NCBI GenBank assembly: GCA_013041925.1
Contig: JABDRB010000003.1
Coordinates: 1 to 64,000, forward strand
DNA length: 64,000 nt
Source: Akkermansiaceae bacterium
Lineage (GTDB): Bacteria > Verrucomicrobiota > Verrucomicrobiia > Verrucomicrobiales > Akkermansiaceae
Direction of reading: 5' to 3'
Shown here: positions 9,866 through 18,972 of the stretch, in pieces
Numbering within the stretch: the stretch's first letter is position 1
Layout of the letters: each line of letters opens with the position of its first letter
Made by a program: the position numbers and the translations under genes
The notes under the pieces: generated by a model
What the model was told of the DNA's origin: nothing
The model's database searches: none
What the model saw: only the letters and a program-made list of their open reading frames with translations

Positions 9866-10507
9866 ATGAAGCTGATCATCTTCGATTGCGACTCCACCCT
9901 CTCGTCCATCGAAGGGGTTGATGAGTTGGCCCGCGCCCGCGGACCGGAAGCATTTGCCCAATCCGTGGCCCTCACCGAGGCCGCCATGAATGGAACGTCG
10001 CCCATCGATGAAATTTTTGCGCGCCGACTCGACATCATCCAGCCCCACGAATCGACCTGTAAAAACGTCGCTCAACTCTACATTGAGCACATTGAGCCTA
10101 CCGCCATCGAGACCGTCAAAAAACTTCGCACAGCCGACTGGCACATTGTCATCGTATCAGGTGGATTTACCCAGGTGATCACCCCCCTCGCCCACCACCT
10201 CGGCATCACCCGCGTCGAGGCAGTCTCCCTTACATTCCACCCAGACGGATCCTACGCTGGATTCGACACCTCAGCTCCTCCCACCCGCAATGGAGGAAAA
10301 CCAGAAGTGATTGCCCAACTCAAATCCGAACTTCAACCCAGCCAAGTGGTGATGGTCGGAGATGGCATCTCCGACCTCGAGGCCCAATCTGAAGTCGACA
10401 CATTCATCGGCTTCGGACGCTATGCCCAACGCCAACGCGTGCTCGCCGAGGCCGACCACTTCGTTCAATCCCTCGATGAAATCCCTGCCATCATCGAGGC
10501 CAGCTAA
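9866..10507 (+). CDS. SerB-like HAD phosphatase (probable phosphoserine phosphatase)
   Basis: HAD-superfamily phosphatase of 213 residues, most like phosphoserine phosphatase, the last step of serine biosynthesis. Motif I is FDCDST (nucleophile D7, acid/base D9), motif II IVSGGFTQV (S98), motif III Lys in GGKPEVI and motif IV VGDGISDLEA. The helical cap between motifs I and II (GVDELARARG, MNGTSPIDEIF) is of the PSP type. There is no N-terminal ACT domain. It starts 42 bases after hisI and is probably co-transcribed with it. Another small-molecule HAD substrate cannot be excluded. Confidence 0.85.
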   Translation: MKLIIFDCDSTLSSIEGVDELARARGPEAFAQSVALTEAAMNGTSPIDEIFARRLDIIQPHESTCKNVAQLYIEHIEPTAIETVKKLRTADWHIVIVSGGFTQVITPLAHHLGITRVEAVSLTFHPDGSYAGFDTSAPPTRNGGKPEVIAQLKSELQPSQVVMVGDGISDLEAQSEVDTFIGFGRYAQRQRVLAEADHFVQSLDEIPAIIEAS

Positions 10508-10670
10508 ACCACCACCAATCAGATCATCCCCAGCGAGCCCCCCCCCAAGGTCAAACACAAAGATATCTAAAACTAAAAAAACACGTGCCTCGGATATCAA
10601 TCAAATAAATCCCCCCTCTCGCTTCGCTAAGAAGTCAACAAGCTCATAAAAAGACAACCTACCAGCCACC

Positions 10671-11744
10671 ATGGATACAACCACCACGCCTCCCATTGAC
10701 GATGCCTCCGAATCAGTAGCCACCCCTATCGACCCCGCAGCGGCGGCAACCACCCTCCCCGCAGACGACGTGGCCGCCATCGATCAACTCGGTCAGGTTT
10801 ACCAAGAATTTAAACAAGAAATTGGCAAAGTCATCATCGGCCAAGAAGATGTCATCGAGCGCCTTGCCATCTGTCTGTTCTCAAGGGGGCACGCGCTGCT
10901 CATGGGAGTCCCCGGCCTCGCCAAGACTCTGCTCGTCTCATCCGTTGCTGAAACCATGGACCTGAGCTTCAACCGTATCCAATTCACTCCCGACCTCATG
11001 CCCGCCGACATCACTGGCACTGACATCATTCAGGAAACCGACACCGGGCACCGTGAATTTGAGTTCATCAAAGGCCCCGTCTTTGCCAACCTCGTCCTCG
11101 CCGACGAAATCAACCGTGCACCCGCCAAAACCCAGTCAGCGATGCTCGAAGCCATGCAAGAAAACATGGTTACCGTGCTCGGCAAAACCTACACGCTCGA
11201 CAAGCCCTTCTTCGTGCTCGCCACCCAAAACCCAGTCGAACAAGAAGGCACCTACCCACTCCCCGAAGCCCAGCTCGACCGCTTTATGTTCCTCATCGAT
11301 GTCGATTACCCAAGCCACGACGAAGAACTGCGCATCGCACGGGAAACCACCGGCATCGCCAAGACTCAACTCTCACACATCCTCAACGGCGAACAAGTCC
11401 AGCAATACCAAGACCTCGTCCGCCGAATCCCCGTGCCCGATCACATCTACCAATACGCCGTCGACATCGTCCGCAAAACACGCCCAGGCACAGATGAGGC
11501 TCCCGATTGGATCGGCGAATACGTCGGCTGGGGTGCTGGACCACGTGCCGTCCAATACCTAATCCTTGGAGCCAAAGCCCGTGCCGCACTCCACGGATCT
11601 TACATGGCCCGCCTCGAAGACATCGAAGCCGTCACCAGCCCCGTTCTGACCCACCGTGTGCTCACCAACTTCGCGGCTGAATCCCAAGGCATGACCGCGG
11701 CCAAGGTCGTCGAACGCCTCGTGAGTGAAATGAGGGAAGACTAA
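10671..11744 (+). CDS. MoxR-family AAA+ ATPase
   Basis: MoxR-type AAA+ ATPase of 357 residues, usually a chaperone acting with the vWA proteins encoded beside it. After a Thr/Ala/Pro-rich N-terminus of about 35 residues come IIGQEDVIERL, Walker A GVPGLAKTLL (residues 79-88), the MoxR signature PDLMPADITGTDI, Walker B LVLADEINRAPAKTQSAMLE and sensor segment FFVLATQNPVEQEGTYPLPE. The C-terminal lid includes VGWGAGPRAVQYLILGAKARA. It is the first gene of a four-gene cluster; the DUF58 gene follows after 23 bases. The 163 bases upstream show no convincing promoter by eye. Confidence 0.95.
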   Translation: MDTTTTPPIDDASESVATPIDPAAAATTLPADDVAAIDQLGQVYQEFKQEIGKVIIGQEDVIERLAICLFSRGHALLMGVPGLAKTLLVSSVAETMDLSFNRIQFTPDLMPADITGTDIIQETDTGHREFEFIKGPVFANLVLADEINRAPAKTQSAMLEAMQENMVTVLGKTYTLDKPFFVLATQNPVEQEGTYPLPEAQLDRFMFLIDVDYPSHDEELRIARETTGIAKTQLSHILNGEQVQQYQDLVRRIPVPDHIYQYAVDIVRKTRPGTDEAPDWIGEYVGWGAGPRAVQYLILGAKARAALHGSYMARLEDIEAVTSPVLTHRVLTNFAAESQGMTAAKVVERLVSEMRED

Positions 11745-11767
11745 GATCCTAGAACCAAGGTTCTTCC

Positions 11768-12664
11768 ATGAAATACGATTTCCTCGATCCTCAAGCCCTC
11801 GCCCGGCTCGGTGCCATCCCCTTAGAAGCACGCCATGCGATGTCTGGCAATGTCACGGGCCGTCACCGGTCACCCCATCGTGGCTCATCAGTCGAATTCG
11901 CCGAATACCGAAAATACGTCCAAGGTGACGATACCCGACGTCTCGACTGGAAAGCCTACGCTCGCTCAGATCGCTATTATATCAAGGAATTCGAAGCCGA
12001 TACCAACCTCCGCGCCTACTTCGTGCTCGATGCCAGTGGCTCAATGGGGTTCAGTGCAGAAGACGACGCCCGCATCCAGTTCGCACGCAAACTCGCCGCC
12101 ACCCTCGCCTACCTCATCGTTGATCAGGGGGATGCCGCAGGGCTTTCTATTTGTCAGGAAAAAATTCATCTGGAAATCCCACCCACCCGTCGCGCCGCAC
12201 ACCTCAACCACATCTTCGAGGTTCTTTCCCAAACAGAACCCACGGGCGAAACCGGCCTCGTTGAAGCTCTCCATACCATTGCCGAAAAAGTCGGCCAGCG
12301 AGCTCTCGTGATCATCATGTCCGATCTCTTCTGCGATACCAATGCCCTCGCAGATGCCCTCCAACACCTTCGATACCGAAAACACGATATCGCGGTCTTC
12401 CACTTACTCGATCAACAAGAAATCGACTTCGATTTCGAACGCCCCCACCGGTTTGTCGACATGGAAGATAAAACCTCCGTTGTCGCAGAACCCGCACTCA
12501 TCGCAGAGGACTACCGCAAAGCCATGCAAGACTTCATGCAAGCAGTGCAAACCAAATGCCACGACGTCCATGCCGATTACCATCTCATCACGACCAATCA
12601 GGACTATGAAGAAATCATTCACGATTTCCTCACCACTCGCCTCCCTAAAAAAGGCCAAAAGTAA
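11768..12664 (+). CDS. DUF58 domain (vWA-like) protein
   Basis: Cytoplasmic protein of 298 residues with the DUF58 signature GSSVEFAEYRKYVQGDDTRR followed by LDWKAYARSDRYYIKEFEAD. A vWA-like domain follows with an intact MIDAS start (FVLDASGSMGF). DUF58 proteins are almost always encoded next to moxR and are thought to be MoxR partners, but their biochemical task is open. The gene lies 23 bases after moxR and 31 bases before the membrane vWA gene. Confidence 0.94.
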   Translation: MKYDFLDPQALARLGAIPLEARHAMSGNVTGRHRSPHRGSSVEFAEYRKYVQGDDTRRLDWKAYARSDRYYIKEFEADTNLRAYFVLDASGSMGFSAEDDARIQFARKLAATLAYLIVDQGDAAGLSICQEKIHLEIPPTRRAAHLNHIFEVLSQTEPTGETGLVEALHTIAEKVGQRALVIIMSDLFCDTNALADALQHLRYRKHDIAVFHLLDQQEIDFDFERPHRFVDMEDKTSVVAEPALIAEDYRKAMQDFMQAVQTKCHDVHADYHLITTNQDYEEIIHDFLTTRLPKKGQK

Positions 12665-12695
12665 TCCCCCCTCCTGACTTAACGCATTCCCTCCC

Positions 12696-14663
12696 ATGTC
12701 CTTCCTTCAACAATCGCTCCTCTGGGGCCTGTTTGCTGCAAGCATCCCGATCATCATCCACCTGTTAAACCGCAGGCGACACCGCACGGTCAAATGGGCA
12801 GCCATGGAATTCCTGCTCAAGGCAACCCGCGAATCACGTGGAAAGAAAAAACTCAAATACCTCCTTATCCTTACCTGTCGAGCCCTCGCCATTGCGGCTC
12901 TCATCTTTGCCATCGCACGGCCACTCGTTGGTGGTTTCCTCGGCTGGGGAGGAACCCAAATCGACACCGTCATCCTTATCCTCGACCGCTCTGCCAGCAT
13001 GGAGCAACAAGCGTCCTACGGCAGCGGAGGCAACCGCGAGAGTAAACGTCAAAGCGCTATCGCCAGTGTGCGCCAATCACTCGAAAATCTCAACAACCCT
13101 CGACTTGTCCTCATCGACAGCGCCACCGGCAACAGCCAGGACGTACCGTCACCCGATGCCCTCGAAGAACTCAGCGCCACCTCCGCAACAGATACCCGTG
13201 CATCCATCCCCACGCTCATCTCCAACGCCATCGATTACGTCCTAGAAAAATCCCCAGGTCGTACCGAAATCTGGGTTGCATCCGATCTCCAGGAGTCCGA
13301 CTGGGCACCAGATCAAGGACGGTGGGAAGCCATCCGCACCGGACTTATTGATCTCCCACAAAAAACCACCCTGCGCGTCCTCTCCCTCGCCGCCCCCGCC
13401 AAGAACAACACCTCCATCCGAGTCACCTCATCACGCCGCAGCGGTGACGAACTCGTGCTCGACATCCAACTCACCCGCACCGATGACGAGACCCCTGAAG
13501 CCATCCCCATTACCTACAGCCTCAATGGAACCCGTAGTTCAAATAAAATTACCCTCAACGGCCAATCCTATCAGTTTCAAAAGCGCCTCCCACTCGGCAA
13601 GCGTGATGGCGTAGGTCACGGGTTTGTCTCTATTCCCTCAGATACCAACCCACGCGACAATGTCTGCTTCTTTGCCTACGGCGAGGACTCCCCCACCACC
13701 ACCTACCTCGTCAGCGAGGGCGGGGAATCGGCTGACTGGCTTAACCTCGCCTCAGCCCCTCCTGGTTTTGGACGCAGCCGATGCGTTGATATCAAACCTA
13801 ACTCAGCCCATAAGATCGAGTGGTCTAAAACCGCTCTGATTATCTGGCAAGCCAGCCTACCCAAAGGCCCCGTCGCCCAAGAATTAATACGCTACATCGA
13901 AGCCGGCGGTGCAGCCATCATGCTCCCTCCACGCAGCGAATCAGAAACCACCTTTCTCGGTCTCAACTGGGGTCAACAAACCATTTCACCACGCGACCAA
14001 TACTTTATTGTCGACGAGTGGGATCAATCAGACGGCCCGCTACGCAATGGAGCTGAAGGAACCCTCATACCCGTCCCTAAACTCAAAGCGATCAAACGCC
14101 GCCAAATCGTCGGTGAGGCCACCACACTCGCATCTTGGGATGACGCACAACCCTTCCTTGTCCGCCGCGTGATCGGCGACGGCACCGTTATTTTTGCAAG
14201 CACGCTGCCCGACTACACTTGGTCAAATCTTGGGGACGCCGATGTCCTGCTGCCAGTGGTTCAGAGAATGATTGCCGTGGGTGACACCCGGTTTGGCTCC
14301 GCCTTTGCCGCCATCTCTGGTAGCACCGAAGCTCAAACGGCGGAAGGAGAACTCCGCAACCGACTCGACAGCCACGCAGAATCAAACACCAGTAATGCCG
14401 CCTACGAAGCAGGCGTCTGGAAACTGGGTGACCGACTCCTTGCCACCAACCGCCCACCATCTGAAGACCAATGGCAAATCATCACAAAGACCCGACTCAA
14501 CGCCCTGCTCGAAGGCACGCCCTACAAACTCTTTGAAGACCAAGGCCAGTCCGACCCCCTCGCACAAGAAATATGGAGGGCCTTCCTCATCGCCATGCTC
14601 GTATTCCTCATCACCGAAGCGATCCTTTGCCTTTCCCCCAAGGCTGGAACGTCTCCATCCTGA
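12696..14663 (+). CDS. Membrane protein with BatA-like N-terminus and vWA domain
   Basis: Membrane protein of 655 residues. The N-terminus is the aerotolerance/BatA type: SLLWGLFAASIPIIIHLLNR, then RRHRTVKWAAMEFLLKA, then a second membrane segment near residues 55-75. A vWA domain begins with a MIDAS-like DxSxS (LILDRSASME, about residue 95). A long periplasmic-type region and one C-terminal membrane segment (AFLIAMLVFLITEAILCL) follow. It is likely held in the inner membrane and handled by the adjacent MoxR ATPase. The next gene starts about 25 bases downstream, with a frame that extends open back into this one. Confidence 0.88.
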   Translation: MSFLQQSLLWGLFAASIPIIIHLLNRRRHRTVKWAAMEFLLKATRESRGKKKLKYLLILTCRALAIAALIFAIARPLVGGFLGWGGTQIDTVILILDRSASMEQQASYGSGGNRESKRQSAIASVRQSLENLNNPRLVLIDSATGNSQDVPSPDALEELSATSATDTRASIPTLISNAIDYVLEKSPGRTEIWVASDLQESDWAPDQGRWEAIRTGLIDLPQKTTLRVLSLAAPAKNNTSIRVTSSRRSGDELVLDIQLTRTDDETPEAIPITYSLNGTRSSNKITLNGQSYQFQKRLPLGKRDGVGHGFVSIPSDTNPRDNVCFFAYGEDSPTTTYLVSEGGESADWLNLASAPPGFGRSRCVDIKPNSAHKIEWSKTALIIWQASLPKGPVAQELIRYIEAGGAAIMLPPRSESETTFLGLNWGQQTISPRDQYFIVDEWDQSDGPLRNGAEGTLIPVPKLKAIKRRQIVGEATTLASWDDAQPFLVRRVIGDGTVIFASTLPDYTWSNLGDADVLLPVVQRMIAVGDTRFGSAFAAISGSTEAQTAEGELRNRLDSHAESNTSNAAYEAGVWKLGDRLLATNRPPSEDQWQIITKTRLNALLEGTPYKLFEDQGQSDPLAQEIWRAFLIAMLVFLITEAILCLSPKAGTSPS

Positions 14664-14688
14664 TTCCTCAATCTCAATCTCTAAGGTA

Positions 14689-16926
14689 TTGAATTTCTCC
14701 ATTTTAAACCTAACATTCTCACCAACCCCAACCACATTCTGGATCGGGGTCGTTGCCTTGCTTGCCATCAGCTACCTCTGCGTGCTGGCCATCAGACGTG
14801 CCAGTCGACCCAAACGCACTGGAGCACTTGAACTGCTCCGCTTTCTCTGCGCCCTGATCGCTGTGCTGATGCTGTGGCAACCAGAATGGCGGGTGATCAC
14901 GGAGCCCGATAGCAAGCCAGAAATCGCAATCCTCTACGATGCCTCACTCTCCACCACCACCGCTGACGCCATCCTCCCCAGCTCATTGAGTGCCAACCAA
15001 GAGGTGGTCACCCGTCAAGAGTGGATGGAAAAAATACTCGCCAGTCATTATTTTGAACCGTTAAAAAAGGACGAGACAAACCGCGTCTTTGAACAACCGT
15101 TCTCAGCGCCCCCCAAAGACGCTGACCCCGCTACTCTGGCACTCGCAGGAACTGATATCTTCACAGCCGTCGACAAACTTCTGGAGGAGCACAACAACCT
15201 CCGCGCGGTAGTCATGCTCTCAGACGGAGATTGGAATATAGGCCAGCAACCCGTTGCCGCAGCTCAGAAAATGCGCCGCCGCAATATCCCCCTGTTTGCC
15301 ATTCCCACGGGAAGTGACAACCGCCTCCCTGATCTCGATATCTCCCATGTCACCGCCCCCACCTACGGAATCGTAGGTGAAAACGTGCAGATCCCCTTTA
15401 CCATCGTCTCCTCTCTCGATCGCGATATACGCACACTCATCCGCCTCCGCGATACCAAGTCAGGAAAAGAACGCACCAAAAACATCACGATCCCCGCTGG
15501 TGAAGATTACCATGATTCCATCCTCTGGCGCCTCAATATCGAAGGATCATCCACCCTCGAGATCTCTATCCCCGTGGCCAACGGCGAAAGGGTCGCCAAA
15601 AACAATAACCGCAAATTCACCATCGCAGGACGTAAGGAATCACTCAACGTGCTCGTCGTCGAAACCCTCCCGCGATGGGAATACCGCTTCATCCGCAACG
15701 CTCTCTATCGCGACCCCGGCGTCAAGCTTGATTGCCTCTTACTTCACCCATCCGTGGGTGTGGGCGATGGCCCAGGATACATCCAGAATTTCCCCGAAAA
15801 ACTCGAAGATCTCCAAAAATACGATGTCATCTTCTTGGGGGATGTTGGCATCGGAGAGGGTGGACTCAGCATGGAACAAGCCGAACTCCTCAAAGGACTC
15901 GTCGAAAAACAAGCCAGCGGCATCGTCTTTATCCCAGGAGCACAGGGCAATCAGTTCTCACTTGCCAATACCCCCTTAGGTGACCTCATCCCCGTCATCC
16001 TCGATACCAAGAAAAAGGAAGGTATCAGCGATGCCACCCCATCCAAACTCAACCTGACCAGCGACGGCAAAGGCTCCCTGCTCACCATGCTAGGCGACAC
16101 GGAGGAGGATAACCCCGTCATCTGGAAAAGCTTGCCAGGCTTCTACTGGCACGCACCCATCATTAAGGCCAAGGGTGGCTCCGATGTGCTCGCTGTGCAC
16201 GCCAACCGGTCCAACCAATTCGGTCGTATCCCCATGCTCGTCACTCGCACCGCCGGCAATGGTAAGGTCCTCTACCTCGGCCACGACTCCGCCTGGCGAT
16301 GGCGCCGAGGCGTCGAAGACCTCTACCACTACCGCTTCTGGGGCCAAGTCGCCCGCTGGATGTCCTACCAACGCAACATGGCCGCCGGTGAACGTATCCG
16401 CCTCTACTTCACCCCAGACCGACCAAAACCTGGGGACTCCGTCACCCTCAACGCCAATGCCTTCGATCAATATGGTGCCCCGCTTCAAGGGGGAGACGTC
16501 CTTGTTGACATCACTTCCCCCGATGGAAAAACCCGCCGCATCAGCCTCGACAAAGCAGAAGGGGCCTGGGGAAGTTACTCAGGCCGCTTCAAGATTGCCC
16601 AACCCGGCGCATGGAAAATCGCGGCCGCCGTCGGCGAAGACACCACCCACGGAATCAAGACCACCTTGCTCGCTCAGGGAAGCGAGATTGAAAAAACAGG
16701 GATGCCCGCCCGCGCGGATGTCCTTGAGGAAATGACCCGTGTCGCCAAAGGCCGACTCATGACCGGCGAAAAGATCAGCAGCCTGATTAAGGAAATTCAA
16801 GCCCTTCCCGACCCCAAGCCCATGGAGACGAGAACCCCACTCTGGTCACACTGGCTCACAGCTGCTGCACTCATCCTACTGCTCGCCATCTTCTGGACAG
16901 GCAGAAAACTCAACGGGACATTTTAA
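14689..16926 (+). CDS. Membrane vWA-like protein of the MoxR cluster, probable TTG start
   Basis: About 745 residues. The open frame runs back to 14272, but that part overlaps the preceding gene and reads as low-quality sequence. The plausible start is TTG 14689, giving two N-terminal membrane segments (FWIGVVALLAISYLCVLAI and LLRFLCALIAVLMLW). The first in-frame ATG comes only after those segments, so a non-ATG start seems required. A vWA-like domain has an intact DxSxS at D84 (LYDASLSTT). A periplasmic middle region and a ThuA/GATase-like segment (LNVLVVETLPRWEYRF, VLYLGHDSAWRWRRG) follow, ending in a C-terminal membrane helix. Verrucomicrobial MoxR clusters often end with such a protein; its role is unknown. 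Confidence 0.82.
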   Translation: MNFSILNLTFSPTPTTFWIGVVALLAISYLCVLAIRRASRPKRTGALELLRFLCALIAVLMLWQPEWRVITEPDSKPEIAILYDASLSTTTADAILPSSLSANQEVVTRQEWMEKILASHYFEPLKKDETNRVFEQPFSAPPKDADPATLALAGTDIFTAVDKLLEEHNNLRAVVMLSDGDWNIGQQPVAAAQKMRRRNIPLFAIPTGSDNRLPDLDISHVTAPTYGIVGENVQIPFTIVSSLDRDIRTLIRLRDTKSGKERTKNITIPAGEDYHDSILWRLNIEGSSTLEISIPVANGERVAKNNNRKFTIAGRKESLNVLVVETLPRWEYRFIRNALYRDPGVKLDCLLLHPSVGVGDGPGYIQNFPEKLEDLQKYDVIFLGDVGIGEGGLSMEQAELLKGLVEKQASGIVFIPGAQGNQFSLANTPLGDLIPVILDTKKKEGISDATPSKLNLTSDGKGSLLTMLGDTEEDNPVIWKSLPGFYWHAPIIKAKGGSDVLAVHANRSNQFGRIPMLVTRTAGNGKVLYLGHDSAWRWRRGVEDLYHYRFWGQVARWMSYQRNMAAGERIRLYFTPDRPKPGDSVTLNANAFDQYGAPLQGGDVLVDITSPDGKTRRISLDKAEGAWGSYSGRFKIAQPGAWKIAAAVGEDTTHGIKTTLLAQGSEIEKTGMPARADVLEEMTRVAKGRLMTGEKISSLIKEIQALPDPKPMETRTPLWSHWLTAAALILLLAIFWTGRKLNGTF

Positions 16927-16950
16927 AACGCCCCGCTAGATAATTCTTTT

Positions 16951-18009
16951 CTAGAACTTCCAATCCCCCTGATCCAATTCACACACACAAGCGGCGAGAA
17001 GTTTGATACAGGCTTCAATGTCCTTTTTATGGGACATTTCAATCGACTGATGGATGTGGCGTGTCGGGATCGAGATCGCCCCAGCAATCGAGCCACCAGG
17101 TGTCATGCGTTGCAGGCCAGCGGTATCGGTGCCACCCCCAGCAAGAATCTCTGGTTGCCACTTTACCTTCTTGGCCTCCGCCGTTTTTTTCATATAAGCC
17201 ACCATCCGGTAGTCACAGATGGTCGAGCTATCCATGAGTTTGATCGCAGCCCCATCGCCGAGGCTTGTGCAGCGTTCCTCAGGCTTGGACCCCGGCGTAT
17301 CAAAAGCAATCGTCGTATCAAGACCAAAGCCAAAATCAGGCTGAATCTGCAAGGTGCTGACATTCGCCCCGCGTAGCCCCACTTCCTCCTGCACCGTAAA
17401 GACCGCATAAAAATCATAAGCCGGCTTACGACGGCTCTTTTTAATCGAGCGTAGTGTCTCGAGCAAAACAAAGACAGACACACGGTTGTCCAGTGACTTC
17501 ACATTAACACAATCACCCAACTCCAACAGCTCATTGCGTCGTGTAATCGAATCCCCCACGGCAACCAACTTCTCCACCTGCTTTTTACTCATTCCAAGGT
17601 CGATAAAATAATCGCTGAGTTTCAAGGTTTTCCCTCGCTCTTCCGGTGACATAATATGCACTGGTTTACAGCCCATCACACCGATCACATCCTTTTTTCC
17701 ATGAATGATCACGCGCTGGGATGTCAACGTCTTAGGATCAAACCCGCCAAGTGGATTAAACCGGACAAAGCCATTGTCGTCGACATGGGTAACAATAAAT
17801 CCGATCTCATCCATATGCGCTGCCGCCATGGATTTCTTCTTCGATGATCGCCCCTTTTTTAAAGCGATCACATTGCCCATATTATCGAGGGTCACCTGAT
17901 CGGCGAGCCCTTTCAACTCCTTGAGAACCAGTTCACGGATTTCCTTTTCAAACCCCGGGGCACCGGGAGCTTCACAGATACGAGCAAGTAATGGAATATC
18001 GATAGACAT
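16951..18009 (-). CDS. M42-family aminopeptidase (glutamyl aminopeptidase/endoglucanase-like)
   Basis: Cytoplasmic metallo-aminopeptidase of 352 residues, family M42, forming large hollow oligomers that finish peptide breakdown. Recognised metal and catalytic segments are AAAHMDEIGF (His ligand), KSLDNRVSVFVLLETL (bridging Asp), TVQEEVGLRGA (catalytic Glu pair), GLDTTIAFDTPG and the final histidine in IPTRHIHQSIEM. The N-terminal ICEAPGAPGFEKEIRELV is typical. The YmdB-like gene lies 91 bases upstream on the same strand. The gene converges on the vWA-like gene over 24 bases. Confidence 0.94.
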   Translation of the reverse strand: MSIDIPLLARICEAPGAPGFEKEIRELVLKELKGLADQVTLDNMGNVIALKKGRSSKKKSMAAAHMDEIGFIVTHVDDNGFVRFNPLGGFDPKTLTSQRVIIHGKKDVIGVMGCKPVHIMSPEERGKTLKLSDYFIDLGMSKKQVEKLVAVGDSITRRNELLELGDCVNVKSLDNRVSVFVLLETLRSIKKSRRKPAYDFYAVFTVQEEVGLRGANVSTLQIQPDFGFGLDTTIAFDTPGSKPEERCTSLGDGAAIKLMDSSTICDYRMVAYMKKTAEAKKVKWQPEILAGGGTDTAGLQRMTPGGSIAGAISIPTRHIHQSIEMSHKKDIEACIKLLAACVCELDQGDWKF

Positions 18010-18100
18010 GGCAAAAAATTAAAGACTCGCCACACATTAGCCAGAAAAAAGGTGCGTCCCTATTTCCCACCTCGAGTTTAACTCCTGAAACCCGTTGCCT

Positions 18101-18913
18101 CTAGCCTCCTAGGTCGATGAGCTCGTTGTATCTTTCGATCGCGCAGGCTTTGCCTGTTTCCTCGTCGATATCTACGATCGCGCCACAGAGTCTTACCTGC
18201 CCTTTGGCAACAGGAAAACGGGTGGGCATCCCCGTTTTAAACCTCCAAACAATCGATTCCACATTACGACCTAAAACCGAAACGTCTGGGCCGCACATCC
18301 CCGCATCAGTCAGATGAGCCGTCCCTTTAGGAAGAATTTTTTCATCGGCCGTCTGCACATGGGTATGGGTGCCTACAACGGCAGAAACCTTACCATCAAG
18401 GTGCCAACCCATGGCAATGGACTCACTGGTGGTTTCGGCATGAAAATCGACAAAGATCACTTTGACCCCCTCTTCCTCGCGCAAGCGTTTGGCCTCGTCT
18501 TCCAGCCGGGTAAAGGGGTTCTCCAAGGGTGGATTCATAAACGTGTTCCCCTGCCCGTTCATGACAGCAATTTTACCCTTAGCGGTTTCGAGGACCACGC
18601 TGCCGTTACCCGGTGTGTCCTCAGGATAATTGATCGGTCGTAAAAGACGAGGTTCCGTAGGAAGATAATCGACTATTTCCTTCTGATCCCATATATGATC
18701 ACCTGACGTCAGCACCGCGATGCCACAGCGCAACAAATTGATGGAGATTTTAGGAGTAATCCCCCGACCCGCCGCAGAGTTTTCTCCGTTGGCGATGATA
18801 AAATCGATGTCCTTCTCACGTTTCAATGATGGCACACGCCCAATCACGGCCTTGCGTCCTGGCTCACCTACAATATCTCCTAAAAATAGAATACGAATCA
18901 CGCGACGAGTCAA
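18101..18913 (-). CDS. YmdB/TIGR00282-family metallophosphoesterase
   Basis: Calcineurin-like phosphoesterase of 270 residues, matching the YmdB group implicated in cleaving 2',3'-cyclic nucleotides or cAMP. Metal ligands lie in ILFLGDIVGEPGRKAV, IIANGENSAAGRGIT, LTSGDHIWDQKEI, VDFHAETTSE and VGTHTHVQTADEKI, and TAHLTDAGMCGP closes the fold. Length and motif order match the family. It is divergent from the amidase gene over 59 bases and upstream of the M42 peptidase gene. Confidence 0.93.
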   Translation of the reverse strand: MTRRVIRILFLGDIVGEPGRKAVIGRVPSLKREKDIDFIIANGENSAAGRGITPKISINLLRCGIAVLTSGDHIWDQKEIVDYLPTEPRLLRPINYPEDTPGNGSVVLETAKGKIAVMNGQGNTFMNPPLENPFTRLEDEAKRLREEEGVKVIFVDFHAETTSESIAMGWHLDGKVSAVVGTHTHVQTADEKILPKGTAHLTDAGMCGPDVSVLGRNVESIVWRFKTGMPTRFPVAKGQVRLCGAIVDIDEETGKACAIERYNELIDLGG

Positions 18914-18972
18914 TCACAGCTCAAGACATCAGCCAACCCTTATCCTTCCCTAGCCTCTTACCTTTTTGATTC

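Noticed and set aside
14272-14688. Open frame extending the second vWA-like gene 139 codons upstream
   Set aside because: It overlaps the preceding vWA gene in another frame and reads as low-complexity Pro/Ser/Lys sequence, as shadow frames do here.
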